IMG/VR virus record: IMGVR_UViG_3300020057_000121
Location: 1-28,773 of that record
DNA: 28,773 nucleotides
From: a virus
Direction: 5' to 3' (one strand)
The position numbers and the translations under genes were made by a program. Every line of letters begins with the position of its first letter. The stretch's first letter is position 1. The notes beneath the pieces are model-generated. The model was given only the letters and a program-made list of their open reading frames with translations. It made no database searches and was not told the origin of the DNA. This document shows positions 1-6,704 of this stretch, in pieces.

Positions 1-2
1 CC

Positions 3-902
3 TCTCGCACTATCTCAGTAATCAACAGAAACACTACAGCAAACAATGCTCAAGGTATTGCATTACGCTCTGTATCAATCAATGGTACTACTCAGTCTGG
101 TGTAAAACTTATTGCAGTCAACACTGCACGTACTACAACAGGACTGACATCTGACTTTGCGATCTTTACTAACGTAAACGGTACAATTTCAGAAAAAATG
201 AGAGTTACGAGTGTAGGAAACGTCGGCATCGGCACAACCTCTCCATTCTCACTCCTTTCCGTCGCCGGCTCTGCATACATCGGCGGCAACTTCACAGCAA
301 CCGGCACCGCATCAACCACAAACCTTTCCATTACCTCTATCACCGGCTCTACTCAGTGTCTCCAGGTGAACACTCTCGGTCAGGTTTCAGGTACAGGTTC
401 AGCTTGTGGATCTGGCTCCGGAGGAGGCTCAAACTCAAAGTGGGCAACATCAACAGATACACAATTCATTCAACCTAACGGGGGGACAACAATGGGGCTT
501 CTTATCGGTACAACCACGCCTAATCGGTTTACCTCTCTCGTGTTTGCTTCAACTACTCCAACCATAAGCCTTACGGACACAAATGCTCCTACGGACAAGA
601 AACATATATTGCTAGGTAACTACGATGGTGTATTCCACATAGGAACATCAACAGATGCCCTTTCAGCAACATCATCTCTGATAAGTATTGACGGAGGACA
701 GTCACCATCGCTCTCAGTAGGTACTTCTACCGCTTCGGGAATGTTGAACTTGGGCAGAAACGGCGCTTCAACAAACTCAACTACGACAGTGTTTATGCAT
801 AAGATTCAATTCGATGGTTATAACACTGCTGGGACAAGAGTATGTATGTATGTAGTCGGTACAACATTCACAGTTACTAGCGGAGCTTGTGGTTCAAACT
901 AA
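3..902 (+). CDS. Tail fibre / adhesin-like protein, 3' part (5' end outside window)
   Basis: The frame is open from base 3, so this is the C-terminal part (299 codons) of a longer gene that begins before the window. It contains FAIFTNVNGTISEKMRVTS followed by GNVGIGTTSP, a beta-rich pattern common in phage fibres and in surface proteins of Patescibacteria. A Ser/Thr/Ala-rich stretch with QCLQVNTLGQVSGTGSACG and a GSGGGS linker follows. The C-terminus has a Cys-containing stretch ending in SGACGSN. No enzyme motif is visible. The stop TAA shares its last base with the start of the next gene, suggesting translational coupling. The role is inferred to be host-surface binding in the virion. The family is recognised only by pattern, and a phage-carried host-type surface protein is an alternative. 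Confidence 0.7.
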   Translation, partial: SRTISVINRNTTANNAQGIALRSVSINGTTQSGVKLIAVNTARTTTGLTSDFAIFTNVNGTISEKMRVTSVGNVGIGTTSPFSLLSVAGSAYIGGNFTATGTASTTNLSITSITGSTQCLQVNTLGQVSGTGSACGSGSGGGSNSKWATSTDTQFIQPNGGTTMGLLIGTTTPNRFTSLVFASTTPTISLTDTNAPTDKKHILLGNYDGVFHIGTSTDALSATSSLISIDGGQSPSLSVGTSTASGMLNLGRNGASTNSTTTVFMHKIQFDGYNTAGTRVCMYVVGTTFTVTSGACGSN

Positions 903-1714
903 TGAAAAAACTTTTACTCATATTAGCCCTAATACTTCTCCCGCAGTTTGCCTATGCAGATATTACAACTGGACTTGTAGGCTGGTGGAAATTCGATGAA
1001 GGTAGCGGAACCAATGCTGCGGATTCAGGTAGTGGAGGTAATGCTGGAACTTTAACAAATTCTCCGACGTGGGTATCGGGAAAAATCGGTAATTCTGCTA
1101 TCTCTTTCGATGGGGTGAATGATTATGTGGATATAGGAAATCCATCAGCACTACAAATAATTGGCCAAATTTCTCTATCTGCGTGGGTAAATGTTGATGT
1201 GTTTGGGGATGGAAGTAATGGATGTGCTGGTTTTTGTTCTGCAATTATAGAAAAAGGATTTTCTGGTGGAAAAGAGGCATATGTTTTACGCATACAATAT
1301 CCCACTGCTAGACTTACACATGAACTAGCCGTCCTGTCTTATGATGGTACAGATAATGGAACTTACTGGGCAAAAACCGGATGGAACACTGGTGTATGGC
1401 ATCATGTTGTAGGTGTTTATAATGGTACAAATTGGATTCTTTATTTTGATGGCGTGAATGTAGCACAAACATCCGACGGAACAGGAGCAATATCTTCAGG
1501 AGTCGCTGTTACTATAGGAGCTGCTATTATCAATGGATCCCCCGTAAGGTACTTCGATGGGAGTATCGACGATGTCCGCATCTATAACCGCGCTCTTTCA
1601 TCTACAGATGTAGCAGAACTTTATGCGTATCCAACAGTTACTACCTCAATCCCGCGAATGATAATAAACTTCGGTAGATGGATTATCAATCAAGGTAGAC
1701 TTTTAATTAACTAA
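902..1714 (+). CDS. Secreted LamG-domain (concanavalin-like) protein
   Basis: The protein has 270 aa. The start at 902 is chosen because it overlaps the preceding stop (TAATG) and gives a textbook signal peptide, MKKLLLILALILLPQFAYA, with cleavage expected after AYA. The body is one LamG/concanavalin A-like jelly roll: it opens with GLVGWWKFDEGSG, continues with ISFDGVNDYVDIG, then GVWHHVVGVYNGTNWILYFDG, and closes with FDGSIDDVRIYNRALS. Such domains bind carbohydrate or protein ligands and this exact style is frequent in Patescibacteria surface proteins. Export is unusual for a protein next to fibre genes. It may decorate the infected cell or assist adhesion. The fold is well supported; ligand and role are unknown. 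Confidence 0.85.
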   Translation: MKKLLLILALILLPQFAYADITTGLVGWWKFDEGSGTNAADSGSGGNAGTLTNSPTWVSGKIGNSAISFDGVNDYVDIGNPSALQIIGQISLSAWVNVDVFGDGSNGCAGFCSAIIEKGFSGGKEAYVLRIQYPTARLTHELAVLSYDGTDNGTYWAKTGWNTGVWHHVVGVYNGTNWILYFDGVNVAQTSDGTGAISSGVAVTIGAAIINGSPVRYFDGSIDDVRIYNRALSSTDVAELYAYPTVTTSIPRMIINFGRWIINQGRLLIN

Positions 1715-1716
1715 AT

Positions 1717-2046
1717 ATGAATCCAGTCATAAAAATAATCGCAACAGCAGTCATAGCGATATCAGGAACACTCACAGCCGTGAGTATGGTTCCGGAAAAT
1801 ATTGATTCTCAAACTCAATATAAAAAAGTAGACGACAATACCATTCGTGTAACAAATATTCAGGTAGATATAGAGGATTTAAATATTGACGAAATAAAAA
1901 GAGTTCAGGACATTTTTATAAAGAGAAAGGATGACGTAGCGAAAGGTTTAGTTGATCCACTTATGAGATATGAAGATTTTTTCATTGAAAAGTATCAAAA
2001 AATGATAGATGCCGCATCACAGGTGGGTGTCGAATTGAAACAGTAG
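1717..2046 (+). CDS. Small membrane-anchored protein of unknown function
   Basis: The protein has 109 aa and starts two bases after the LamG stop. An N-terminal hydrophobic segment (about residues 4-25) could be a signal anchor. The rest is charged and helical, with DIEDLNIDEIKRVQDIFIKRKDD and a C-terminal helix that could form a coiled coil. I do not recognise a family. Its place just before the lysis genes suggests an envelope role such as a spanin-like or holin-associated function, but nothing in the sequence proves this. Confidence 0.65.
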   Translation: MNPVIKIIATAVIAISGTLTAVSMVPENIDSQTQYKKVDDNTIRVTNIQVDIEDLNIDEIKRVQDIFIKRKDDVAKGLVDPLMRYEDFFIEKYQKMIDAASQVGVELKQ

Positions 2047-2072
2047 TTATTAGATTTTATTAGATAATTAAA

Positions 2073-2303
2073 ATGACTGATAAACCATATGAGAATAGAG
2101 AGATAGACAGCATGTTCAAAGATGTACATGAAAAATTGGATTTGATTATTAGAACAAATAATTTAACTTTAATTCAGGCCACAAAGACAAATGGGCGGGT
2201 TAGTAAGCTTGAAAGGAATATTCTCGTTGTCTCTTATGTGGTGGGAACAATTCTCCTTTTAAAATTCCCGCAAGTTATTGAAACGATAATGAAATTTATA
2301 TGA
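2073..2303 (+). CDS. Small coiled-coil protein with C-terminal membrane helix (holin/XhlA-like)
   Basis: The protein has 76 aa: an N-terminal charged helical part (residues 1-50, with FKDVHEKLDLIIRTNN) and a single hydrophobic helix near the C-terminus (about residues 51-70, ILVVSYVVGTILLLKF). This layout resembles XhlA-type accessory holin proteins, which have a cytoplasmic coil and one membrane segment. Its stop overlaps the start of the cysteine-hydrolase gene (ATGATGA), so the two are probably translated together. This supports a part in lysis. The call is by architecture and context, not by a diagnostic motif. Confidence 0.6.
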   Translation: MTDKPYENREIDSMFKDVHEKLDLIIRTNNLTLIQATKTNGRVSKLERNILVVSYVVGTILLLKFPQVIETIMKFI

Positions 2304-3535
2304 TGAATTATGGATACAAACCGCCGGTAAAAGAACCAGAGCACTATGTATTAGGTGCCGTGGGACAATCGTTACCAAAAGTGGTGGTAAGACCTGATGG
2401 GCAGTGGGATGCCTTCTTACCAAAGGATGAGTTCCAGAGAGATGATGAAGGTTTTGATACTGCTAACTGTACAGCATACGCGTCAGAAAACGCATGGGAG
2501 ACACTTATAAAAGCTAGGTACGGGATTGATATAGACTTCTCGGAGCGTGATCTAGGTATCAGGGCCGGTACGTTCCCGCCTGGTAACGATCCTAAGACCG
2601 TCGCCGTCACAGCTCGCAAGCAAGGACTCATCATAGACTCCATGCTTCCTTTTAGTTCAGATATTCGTGATGCTGAAACCTATTATTCATATCAGGAGGA
2701 TAAGAAGAAGCGCGAGTGCGATGCGGCGGCTTCTCAACACTTGGTTAAGTTTTCAATAGGCGAAGAGTATGTGAGTGGTGATGTGGCCTCAATGAAGGAG
2801 GCTTTGAAGTATTCCCCGCTTGGGGTGGCACTGTACGCTTGGTATAAGGAGGGTGAGGTATTTGTAAGGCCACAAGGGGGGCAGGACACTCACTGGACTA
2901 TGATCTATGGATACTACGATAACGGAGACTGGAAATGTTTCGACAGCTATAATTACTCTAAAAAACGCCTTGCAAAAGACTTTGGTTTTAGGATTTTAAT
3001 GCGATACCACATAGAGCAGAAGTTATACGTGGAACTTTCAGTCATACAGAAGTTCATTAAAATATTACAAGACCTCGGGATAGTAAAAAAAAAATCAGTG
3101 ATTGAAGCACCGCCAGTAATTGAGATACCTATTGAGAAACCTAGTTTACTCGACATTGTTAAGCAATTTCTAAACACGGATCCTACACCTGACGACCTCA
3201 CGCCGGATGATGTGGCATGCGCTGAATCGTTGAGTACCCTTATAAAAAAGATCTACCCCGATTTTCCGGTGCTCCAATCGACCGTAGATCTAGACCGAAA
3301 GCTTTTTTTGGATAAGAGGTTCCAGCGTGTATTGAAACCAGCTCCGGGAGTGATTATTGTTTCACCAAGGACAGCCCACACGCTTGGGCACACGGGTGTA
3401 TTTACCACTGATAATATAATCGCTTCTAACACATCGAAGACAGGACTCTTTGTGGAGAATTACGAGTGGAACGAGTGGATTCGGGAGATGAAAATGAAAA
3501 GGCATCTTAACATATACCTATACGAAATGGTATAA
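2300..3535 (+). CDS. Two-domain cysteine hydrolase, probable endolysin
   Basis: The protein has 411 aa. The N-terminal domain (about 15-240) looks papain-like: a candidate nucleophile Cys57 in TANCTAYASENAW, and His198 followed by an acidic/Asn position in DTHWTMIYGYY..WKCFDSYN. A linker rich in Ile/Pro/Glu (about 265-300) leads to a second domain with Cys307 in DVACAESLSTLI and His364 in LGHTGVF, the arrangement of NlpC/P60 or CHAP peptidases. Two cysteine hydrolases in one chain suggest cleavage of two bonds in the peptide part of the host wall. It sits between two small membrane proteins and upstream of a lytic transglycosylase. There is no signal peptide, so a holin would be needed for export. 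The domains are inferred from motifs; structure prediction would settle the second one. Confidence 0.75.
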   Translation: MMNYGYKPPVKEPEHYVLGAVGQSLPKVVVRPDGQWDAFLPKDEFQRDDEGFDTANCTAYASENAWETLIKARYGIDIDFSERDLGIRAGTFPPGNDPKTVAVTARKQGLIIDSMLPFSSDIRDAETYYSYQEDKKKRECDAAASQHLVKFSIGEEYVSGDVASMKEALKYSPLGVALYAWYKEGEVFVRPQGGQDTHWTMIYGYYDNGDWKCFDSYNYSKKRLAKDFGFRILMRYHIEQKLYVELSVIQKFIKILQDLGIVKKKSVIEAPPVIEIPIEKPSLLDIVKQFLNTDPTPDDLTPDDVACAESLSTLIKKIYPDFPVLQSTVDLDRKLFLDKRFQRVLKPAPGVIIVSPRTAHTLGHTGVFTTDNIIASNTSKTGLFVENYEWNEWIREMKMKRHLNIYLYEMV

Positions 3536-3536
3536 T
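3528..3536 (+). promoter_or_regulatory. Extended -10 promoter candidate TGGTATAAT
   Basis: TGG followed by TATAAT (3531-3536) overlaps the end of the cysteine-hydrolase gene, 24 bases before the holin-like gene. The same nonamer occurs at 3848 and 4471. No good -35 hexamer is visible at 17 bases. Confidence 0.5.
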
Positions 3537-3560
3537 ATTAATAGTTAATTTAATAAAAAA

Positions 3561-3746
3561 ATGGGAATTTCAAGAGAATATATTGCGAGTTTGACAGTTA
3601 TTATAGTGAGCCTTTTAGGGCTATTTGGTATTGATGTGGGTAGTGAAGAACTTACCGCAATCATAACTGGTGCCGCGGCCCTTTATGTTATCTATCGAAA
3701 GATACAGAAAGGAGAGATCACACCATTGGGAGCGAGAAAGAATTAA
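3561..3746 (+). CDS. Holin-like small membrane protein
   Basis: The protein has 61 aa with two hydrophobic helices (about 8-23 and 30-46) separated by a short turn containing GSEE, and a polar, basic C-terminal tail ending GARKN. This matches small class II phage holins in size and topology. It lies between the two-domain hydrolase and the transglycosylase, under a TGGTATAAT promoter and followed by a terminator at 3805. It would form membrane lesions that release the hydrolases. The start follows an A/T-rich leader without a Shine-Dalgarno. Confidence 0.75.
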   Translation: MGISREYIASLTVIIVSLLGLFGIDVGSEELTAIITGAAALYVIYRKIQKGEITPLGARKN

Positions 3747-3804
3747 GGTTCCTTACTGGAGTACACGTTACGTACGACACACTGGTCTGGAAATAAAAAA
3801 CGGT

Positions 3805-3848
3805 AAAGGCCGAGGAGTAACTTTTACATGCCATCGGCCTTTTACTTT
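3805..3848 (+). terminator. Rho-independent terminator
   Basis: A perfect 9-bp stem AAAGGCCGA (3805-3813) / TCGGCCTTT (3834-3842) is followed by a T-rich stretch. It ends the transcript carrying the holin-like gene and is immediately followed by a new promoter. Confidence 0.8.
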
Positions 3849-3856
3849 GGTATAAT
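3848..3856 (+). promoter_or_regulatory. Extended -10 promoter TGGTATAAT
   Basis: TGG plus TATAAT (3851-3856) lies directly after the terminator, 120 bases upstream of the transglycosylase gene. The terminator-promoter tandem recurs at 4435/4471. The leader from about 3863 is roughly 110 nt long. Confidence 0.6.
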
Positions 3857-3975
3857 ATACGTCTACCTTGGACACCCTACCGCACTGCACTCCTGTTCGT
3901 AATCTCGTCGATTACTGATTCAGGTGAGAATTGACCGTATGATTTTATTTCAATACAATTTTAGAATCATTCCTA

Positions 3976-4374
3976 TTGCTTGGACTCTTAATGGCGACTC
4001 CTATCCTTACCGAAGCAGAAACAATCGAAATACCCTATCAGTTTAACTCTAAAAGCTCCGTAGAGGACTTTATTATCGCTGAAGCTATGAAGTATCATTA
4101 TCCGCCAATGAGAGCCGTGGCGATAGCTAGGGCTGAATCAGGGCTTTATATAAATGCCAAGAACACAGGATCTACCGCTTCAGGGACATTTCAGTTTATT
4201 AATGGGACATTCAAAGGATTTTGCATAGATAAATACCAACTAACAGATACTATGAAAGATAAGAATAATCCCGCTGTACAGATCAAATGCGCCGTACGTA
4301 TGTTAGCTGAAGGTGGTGAATCCCATTGGAGTGAATCTCGGGGAGTGTGGGGTAAGGTCTACGGTAACACGTAG
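3976..4374 (+). CDS. Lytic transglycosylase (SLT domain)
   Basis: The protein has 132 aa from a TTG start. ATG codons lie inside, at 3991 and later. The frame is open upstream to a stop at 3940, so a longer hydrophobic leader is possible. The N-terminus (LGLLMATPILTEAET) looks like the end of a signal peptide. The SLT fold is clear: catalytic Glu54 in AIARAESGL, then ASGTFQFINGTFKGFC, and NPAVQIKCAVRMLAEGGESHW. The enzyme cleaves glycan strands between MurNAc and GlcNAc. With its own promoter it complements the cysteine hydrolase in host lysis, or acts during entry. The domain call is strong; the exact start is uncertain. Confidence 0.85.
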   Translation: MLGLLMATPILTEAETIEIPYQFNSKSSVEDFIIAEAMKYHYPPMRAVAIARAESGLYINAKNTGSTASGTFQFINGTFKGFCIDKYQLTDTMKDKNNPAVQIKCAVRMLAEGGESHWSESRGVWGKVYGNT

Positions 4375-4434
4375 GCCTAATAATCGACGACTGTTCTGGT
4401 CGTAAGGATTCGACTCCCTTTCCCAGCGACAAAA

Positions 4435-4458
4435 GTACCCTATTACGAGGGTATTTTT
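4435..4458 (+). terminator. Rho-independent terminator
   Basis: The stem TACCCT (4436-4441) / AGGGTA (4448-4453) is followed by TTTTT. It ends the transglycosylase transcript. Confidence 0.75.
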
Positions 4459-4470
4459 GTATTTGTTTCA

Positions 4471-4479
4471 TGGTATAAT
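4471..4479 (+). promoter_or_regulatory. Extended -10 promoter TGGTATAAT
   Basis: TGG plus TATAAT (4474-4479) lies just after a terminator. The leader before the phosphoesterase start is about 160 nt, contains short inverted repeats and shows no recognised riboswitch. Confidence 0.6.
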
Positions 4480-4643
4480 ATGTTACGGACTATTCTTTGA
4501 AAGGTATGTGGCAGAGACTCCTAATCCATTCGACACGGATAACGGAGGACGTTTCTTCAAAAGCGTTCGGAAGCGGCTCTTGCTGATTGCACACAATCGG
4601 CTATGAGTCCCTGCTACATACAAAAATACAACAAGGGTTCATT

Positions 4644-4982
4644 GTGAATGACAAAATAATAGGGCGGCCAATCCGCCTAAACAGACACAACCTCCTTTTA
4701 AAAGGAGGCAAACGATATGCCGAGGTAATTTTCATCGGCGATGTTCATTATGGTTCTCCACAATTCGACAAGAAGAAATTCTTGGCGATGCTTGAGTACT
4801 GTATTCAAAACAACCTCTACGTCTTCTTAATGGGAGACTTGATTGAGATGGCTACGCGTCATTCAGTTGGCGCGGGAGTTTACGAACAGGAATCAAATGG
4901 GGATTCTCAACACGAGCAAATGGTCGAGTGGCTTAAACCACTTGCCAAGAAAAAGCTCATATTGGGAACCCACAGTGGCAAT
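4644..4982 (+). CDS. Calcineurin-like metallophosphoesterase, exon 1
   Basis: This is the N-terminal 113 codons of an intron-split gene. The GTG at 4644 is preferred because AAGGG lies 7 bases upstream and the protein begins sensibly (VNDKIIGRPIRL); the frame is open back to a TTG at 4587. The metal-binding motifs of the family are visible: FIGDVHYGS (D and H) and LMGDLIEMATR (D). The exon ends in GTHSGN, the first half of the invariant GNHE motif, and without splicing it stops at once (TAA 4983-4985). Joined to 5349-5789 it gives a 259-aa enzyme acting on phosphoester bonds; the substrate is unknown. It has its own promoter and terminator. Confidence 0.85.
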
Positions 4983-5348
4983 TAACAAAAATGGTTGCCC
5001 CCTCTAGCGATAGAGGTAAAAAAAATCTGGCCATTTGCTGGAATAACCTTAGAGCCTTAACTACGAAACAGTAATTCGAAAGGATAAGCTGAAAGTGAAA
5101 ATGTTAAGGATTGGTCAATCAGCAGGAAAGGCTCCGCACATTGCTTGACTTAAGTAATAGGAGAATCCTCAACGACTACACGCCAGACACTTGTGCATAA
5201 TCACGAAGTATTGATTCTTTAAAGGGTTACACCTTGAAGAATATGGAGTGGGTTACACACTCTGAAAATTCAAGACGAGGCTCTGTCAGCCAGCACAAGT
5301 TGAAGATATAGTCTGAACTGCATGGAGACATGCAGATTAACAAAATTA
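4983..5348 (+). ncRNA. Group I self-splicing intron
   Basis: This 366-nt intron has no open reading frame of note. Core pairings can be written by hand. P1: exon GGCAAU (4977-4982) with GUUGCC (4994-4999), including the required U-G at the splice site. P2: CCUCUA/UAGAGG (5001-5016) with a GCGA loop. P3: UCUGGC (5026-5031) / GCCAGA (5182-5187). P4: UGCUG (5036-5040) / CAGCA (5120-5124). P5: CCUUA (5047-5051) / UAAGG (5105-5109). P7: GACUA (5174-5178) / UAGUC (5309-5313) within AAGAUAUAGUC. P8: 5189-5195 / 5202-5209. P9: CUGCAUG/CAUGCAG (5318-5335) with a GAGA loop. P10: exon CAU (5349-5351) with AUG (4991-4993). Removal rebuilds GNHEER exactly. The predicted last base is A rather than G. Confidence 0.9.
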
Positions 5349-5789
5349 CATGAAGAAAGAGCATACAAAGAGACTGGTGTTAATATTGCGAAAGCATTGG
5401 CACGAGAACTCTGTATTCCTTATCTTGGTGACGCTTGTTGGAGTGAGTTCAGAGTCGGTACTGAAAAGTACTCTCTCTATTCACTCCACGGCAGGACAGG
5501 TTCGCGGTTTGACGGCACAGCACTACTTGCACTGGAACGAATTTCAACCTCGTTCTTTGCAGACCTAGTGGCCATGGGACATACCCATAAGTGCATCAAC
5601 TCCGCAATCTTAATCCAACGGGTAATCGACGGGAAAGTTAAGGAGCATAAAAAGTTCCTACTCATTACTGGTCATTACCTTCGCTATGACGGCGGCTACG
5701 GTCAAACACTCGGTTTACCTATCGGAAAACTTGGCTCTCCGAAAGTTAAATTCTTCGCAGACAAACACGACCTTTTAATTAGTTGGTAA
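5349..5789 (+). CDS. Calcineurin-like metallophosphoesterase, exon 2
   Basis: These 147 codons including the stop complete the phosphoesterase. The exon begins with HEERAYKETGV, so the spliced product reads GTHSGNHEERAYKETG, the expected GNHE metal/catalytic motif. Later motifs are ADLVAMGHTHKC (GHTH metal ligands) and LLITGHYLRYDGGYG. An apparent independent start at 5322 lies inside intron stem P9 and would give a protein lacking half the active site, so it is not a real start. Unspliced RNA can only give an inactive N-terminal fragment, so activity depends on splicing. A terminator follows five bases after the stop. Confidence 0.87.
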   Translation, partial: HEERAYKETGVNIAKALARELCIPYLGDACWSEFRVGTEKYSLYSLHGRTGSRFDGTALLALERISTSFFADLVAMGHTHKCINSAILIQRVIDGKVKEHKKFLLITGHYLRYDGGYGQTLGLPIGKLGSPKVKFFADKHDLLISW

Positions 5790-5793
5790 AACT

Positions 5794-5816
5794 AAGGGCG
5801 TAACAGCCCTTTTTTG
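5794..5816 (+). terminator. Rho-independent terminator
   Basis: The stem AAGGGC (5794-5799) / GCCCTT (5806-5811) continues into a T tract. It closes the phosphoesterase transcript. Confidence 0.8.
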
Positions 5817-5820
5817 TTTC

Positions 5821-6003
5821 ATGAAAATACTACGTAAAGGCATGTTACCTCCTGAAAAGGAGTACCAAGGTGAGTGTTCGTATTGCAATTGTTTTGTCAT
5901 CTGTTCTTCAAACGAGGTAACTTGGGAAGAAGACAGAAACCAAGACTATGCAACGGTCAAGTGTCCAACGTTAGGTTGTGTTCAAAAAATATACCTGAAA
6001 TGA
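5821..6003 (+). CDS. Small zinc-ribbon-like protein
   Basis: The protein has 60 aa. After MKILRKGMLPPEKEY it has CSYC (about 19-22) and later KCPTLGC, so four cysteines could bind one zinc. Small phage proteins opening with this type of MKI.R.G.LP..K.Y motif and a CxxC pair are common. They are thought to bind nucleic acid or protein, with no proven function. Its TGA overlaps the next start (ATGA), which supports both genes. Confidence 0.7.
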   Translation: MKILRKGMLPPEKEYQGECSYCNCFVICSSNEVTWEEDRNQDYATVKCPTLGCVQKIYLK

Positions 6004-6230
6004 ACCATCGAATCCATCGCACTATCATCGTGGATGAATGCCGCACTTACATAGTGCATCTTTCATTCATTACGGAGCCATGTTCTGAAAAAAACATCTC
6101 CGTCAATGTCATATCGGTAATGCCGATACAAACTCGTCAGGTAATGCTTAGTGACCACGTTAAAAAAGATGCACAACTGCGACTTTTGTTTGAGGGTCAT
6201 AACCCTCCGACCAACAACACCGAGATATGA
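6000..6230 (+). CDS. Unknown 76-aa protein
   Basis: The start at 6000 overlaps the previous stop by ATGA; the longer frame upstream is a shadow of the zinc-ribbon gene. The product (MNHRIHRTIIVDECRTYIVHLSF...) is probably a small alpha/beta protein with alternating hydrophobic residues. I recognise no motif. The 3' end overlaps the next gene by about 62 bases, which is more than usual and lowers confidence. Confidence 0.5.
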   Translation: MNHRIHRTIIVDECRTYIVHLSFITEPCSEKNISVNVISVMPIQTRQVMLSDHVKKDAQLRLLFEGHNPPTNNTEI

Positions 6231-6342
6231 TGGTAGGTATTTCTGCTCACAAACTCATCAGTCATTTTATATTGCTGATAAGCTTGTCAGAAAGAACACA
6301 CCCGTATTCTCTCGCTTAGGGAAACCTAAGCTCAAACCATGA
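6169..6342 (+). CDS. Small zinc-finger-like protein
   Basis: The protein has 57 aa from ATG 6169; a GTG at 6151 is an alternative. It has CDFC near the N-terminus and RYFCSQTHQSFY further on, a CxxC...CxxxH arrangement that can bind one zinc. Similar tiny 'treble-clef-like' proteins are frequent in phages. The end overlaps the start of the next frame by ATGA. The function is unknown; nucleic-acid or protein contact is the usual guess. Confidence 0.6.
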   Translation: MHNCDFCLRVITLRPTTPRYDGRYFCSQTHQSFYIADKLVRKNTPVFSRLGKPKLKP

Positions 6343-6704
6343 ACAGGTCTAGGTTTGATCCAGTGGATGCAATTCTCCTTATAGGGTTTTTGCTTCTTCT
6401 GTATCTTCTAACCAGAGGGTTTTTTTATGGTCATTATCATCGGCCAGAAAGTTCGTGTATTCACGCAACCCCTTGGACAGATACATCAAGAGGGGTATGC
6501 CGTTATGGTAAAGAGGGTCTGTCAGGTTTGGCAGAAAAAGATGAATTGGACAGGTTTCATCGTGGTGAAAGATTCTGTCTTGACGACAGGATTCTATCCC
6601 CATGGAAAGGAATTCGACCTTATTTTTCAAGAACTTCCCCCCATCACAGGGTTTACTACCGAAGACTGGGGAGAGGTGATAGAGCTTGGAGCGGCTGCAC
6701 CTAG
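6339..6704 (+). CDS. Membrane-segment frame overlapping the trypsin-fold gene
   Basis: The start overlaps the previous stop by ATGA. Only the first ~30 residues look like protein: MNRSRFDPVDAILLIGFLLL and following residues form one transmembrane helix. After about base 6430 the translation is rich in Arg, Cys, His and Trp and is clearly a shadow of the overlapping gene at 6427. The switch point is a run of seven T at 6420-6426. Either this is a short membrane protein with an out-of-frame tail, or slippage at the T run (+1) joins the helix to the protein encoded from 6427, giving a membrane-anchored product. Confidence 0.4.
   Translation: MNRSRFDPVDAILLIGFLLLLYLLTRGFFYGHYHRPESSCIHATPWTDTSRGVCRYGKEGLSGLAEKDELDRFHRGERFCLDDRILSPWKGIRPYFSRTSPHHRVYYRRLGRGDRAWSGCT

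Noticed and set aside
4340-4432. Possible tRNA at the end of the transglycosylase gene (ACGAC-TGTTCTG-GTCGT arm, ATTCGACT loop)
   Set aside because: The anticodon-like loop lacks T33, the T stem has an A-C closing pair, there is no variable loop, and no matching acceptor strand was found.
5322-5348. Independent start for the second phosphoesterase half at ATG 5322
   Set aside because: It lies within intron stem P9 and would yield a protein lacking the N-terminal metal-binding motifs.
6430-6704. C-terminal two thirds of the 6339 frame as real protein
   Set aside because: The composition (Arg, Cys, His, Trp rich) and full overlap with the trypsin-fold frame mark it as a shadow.
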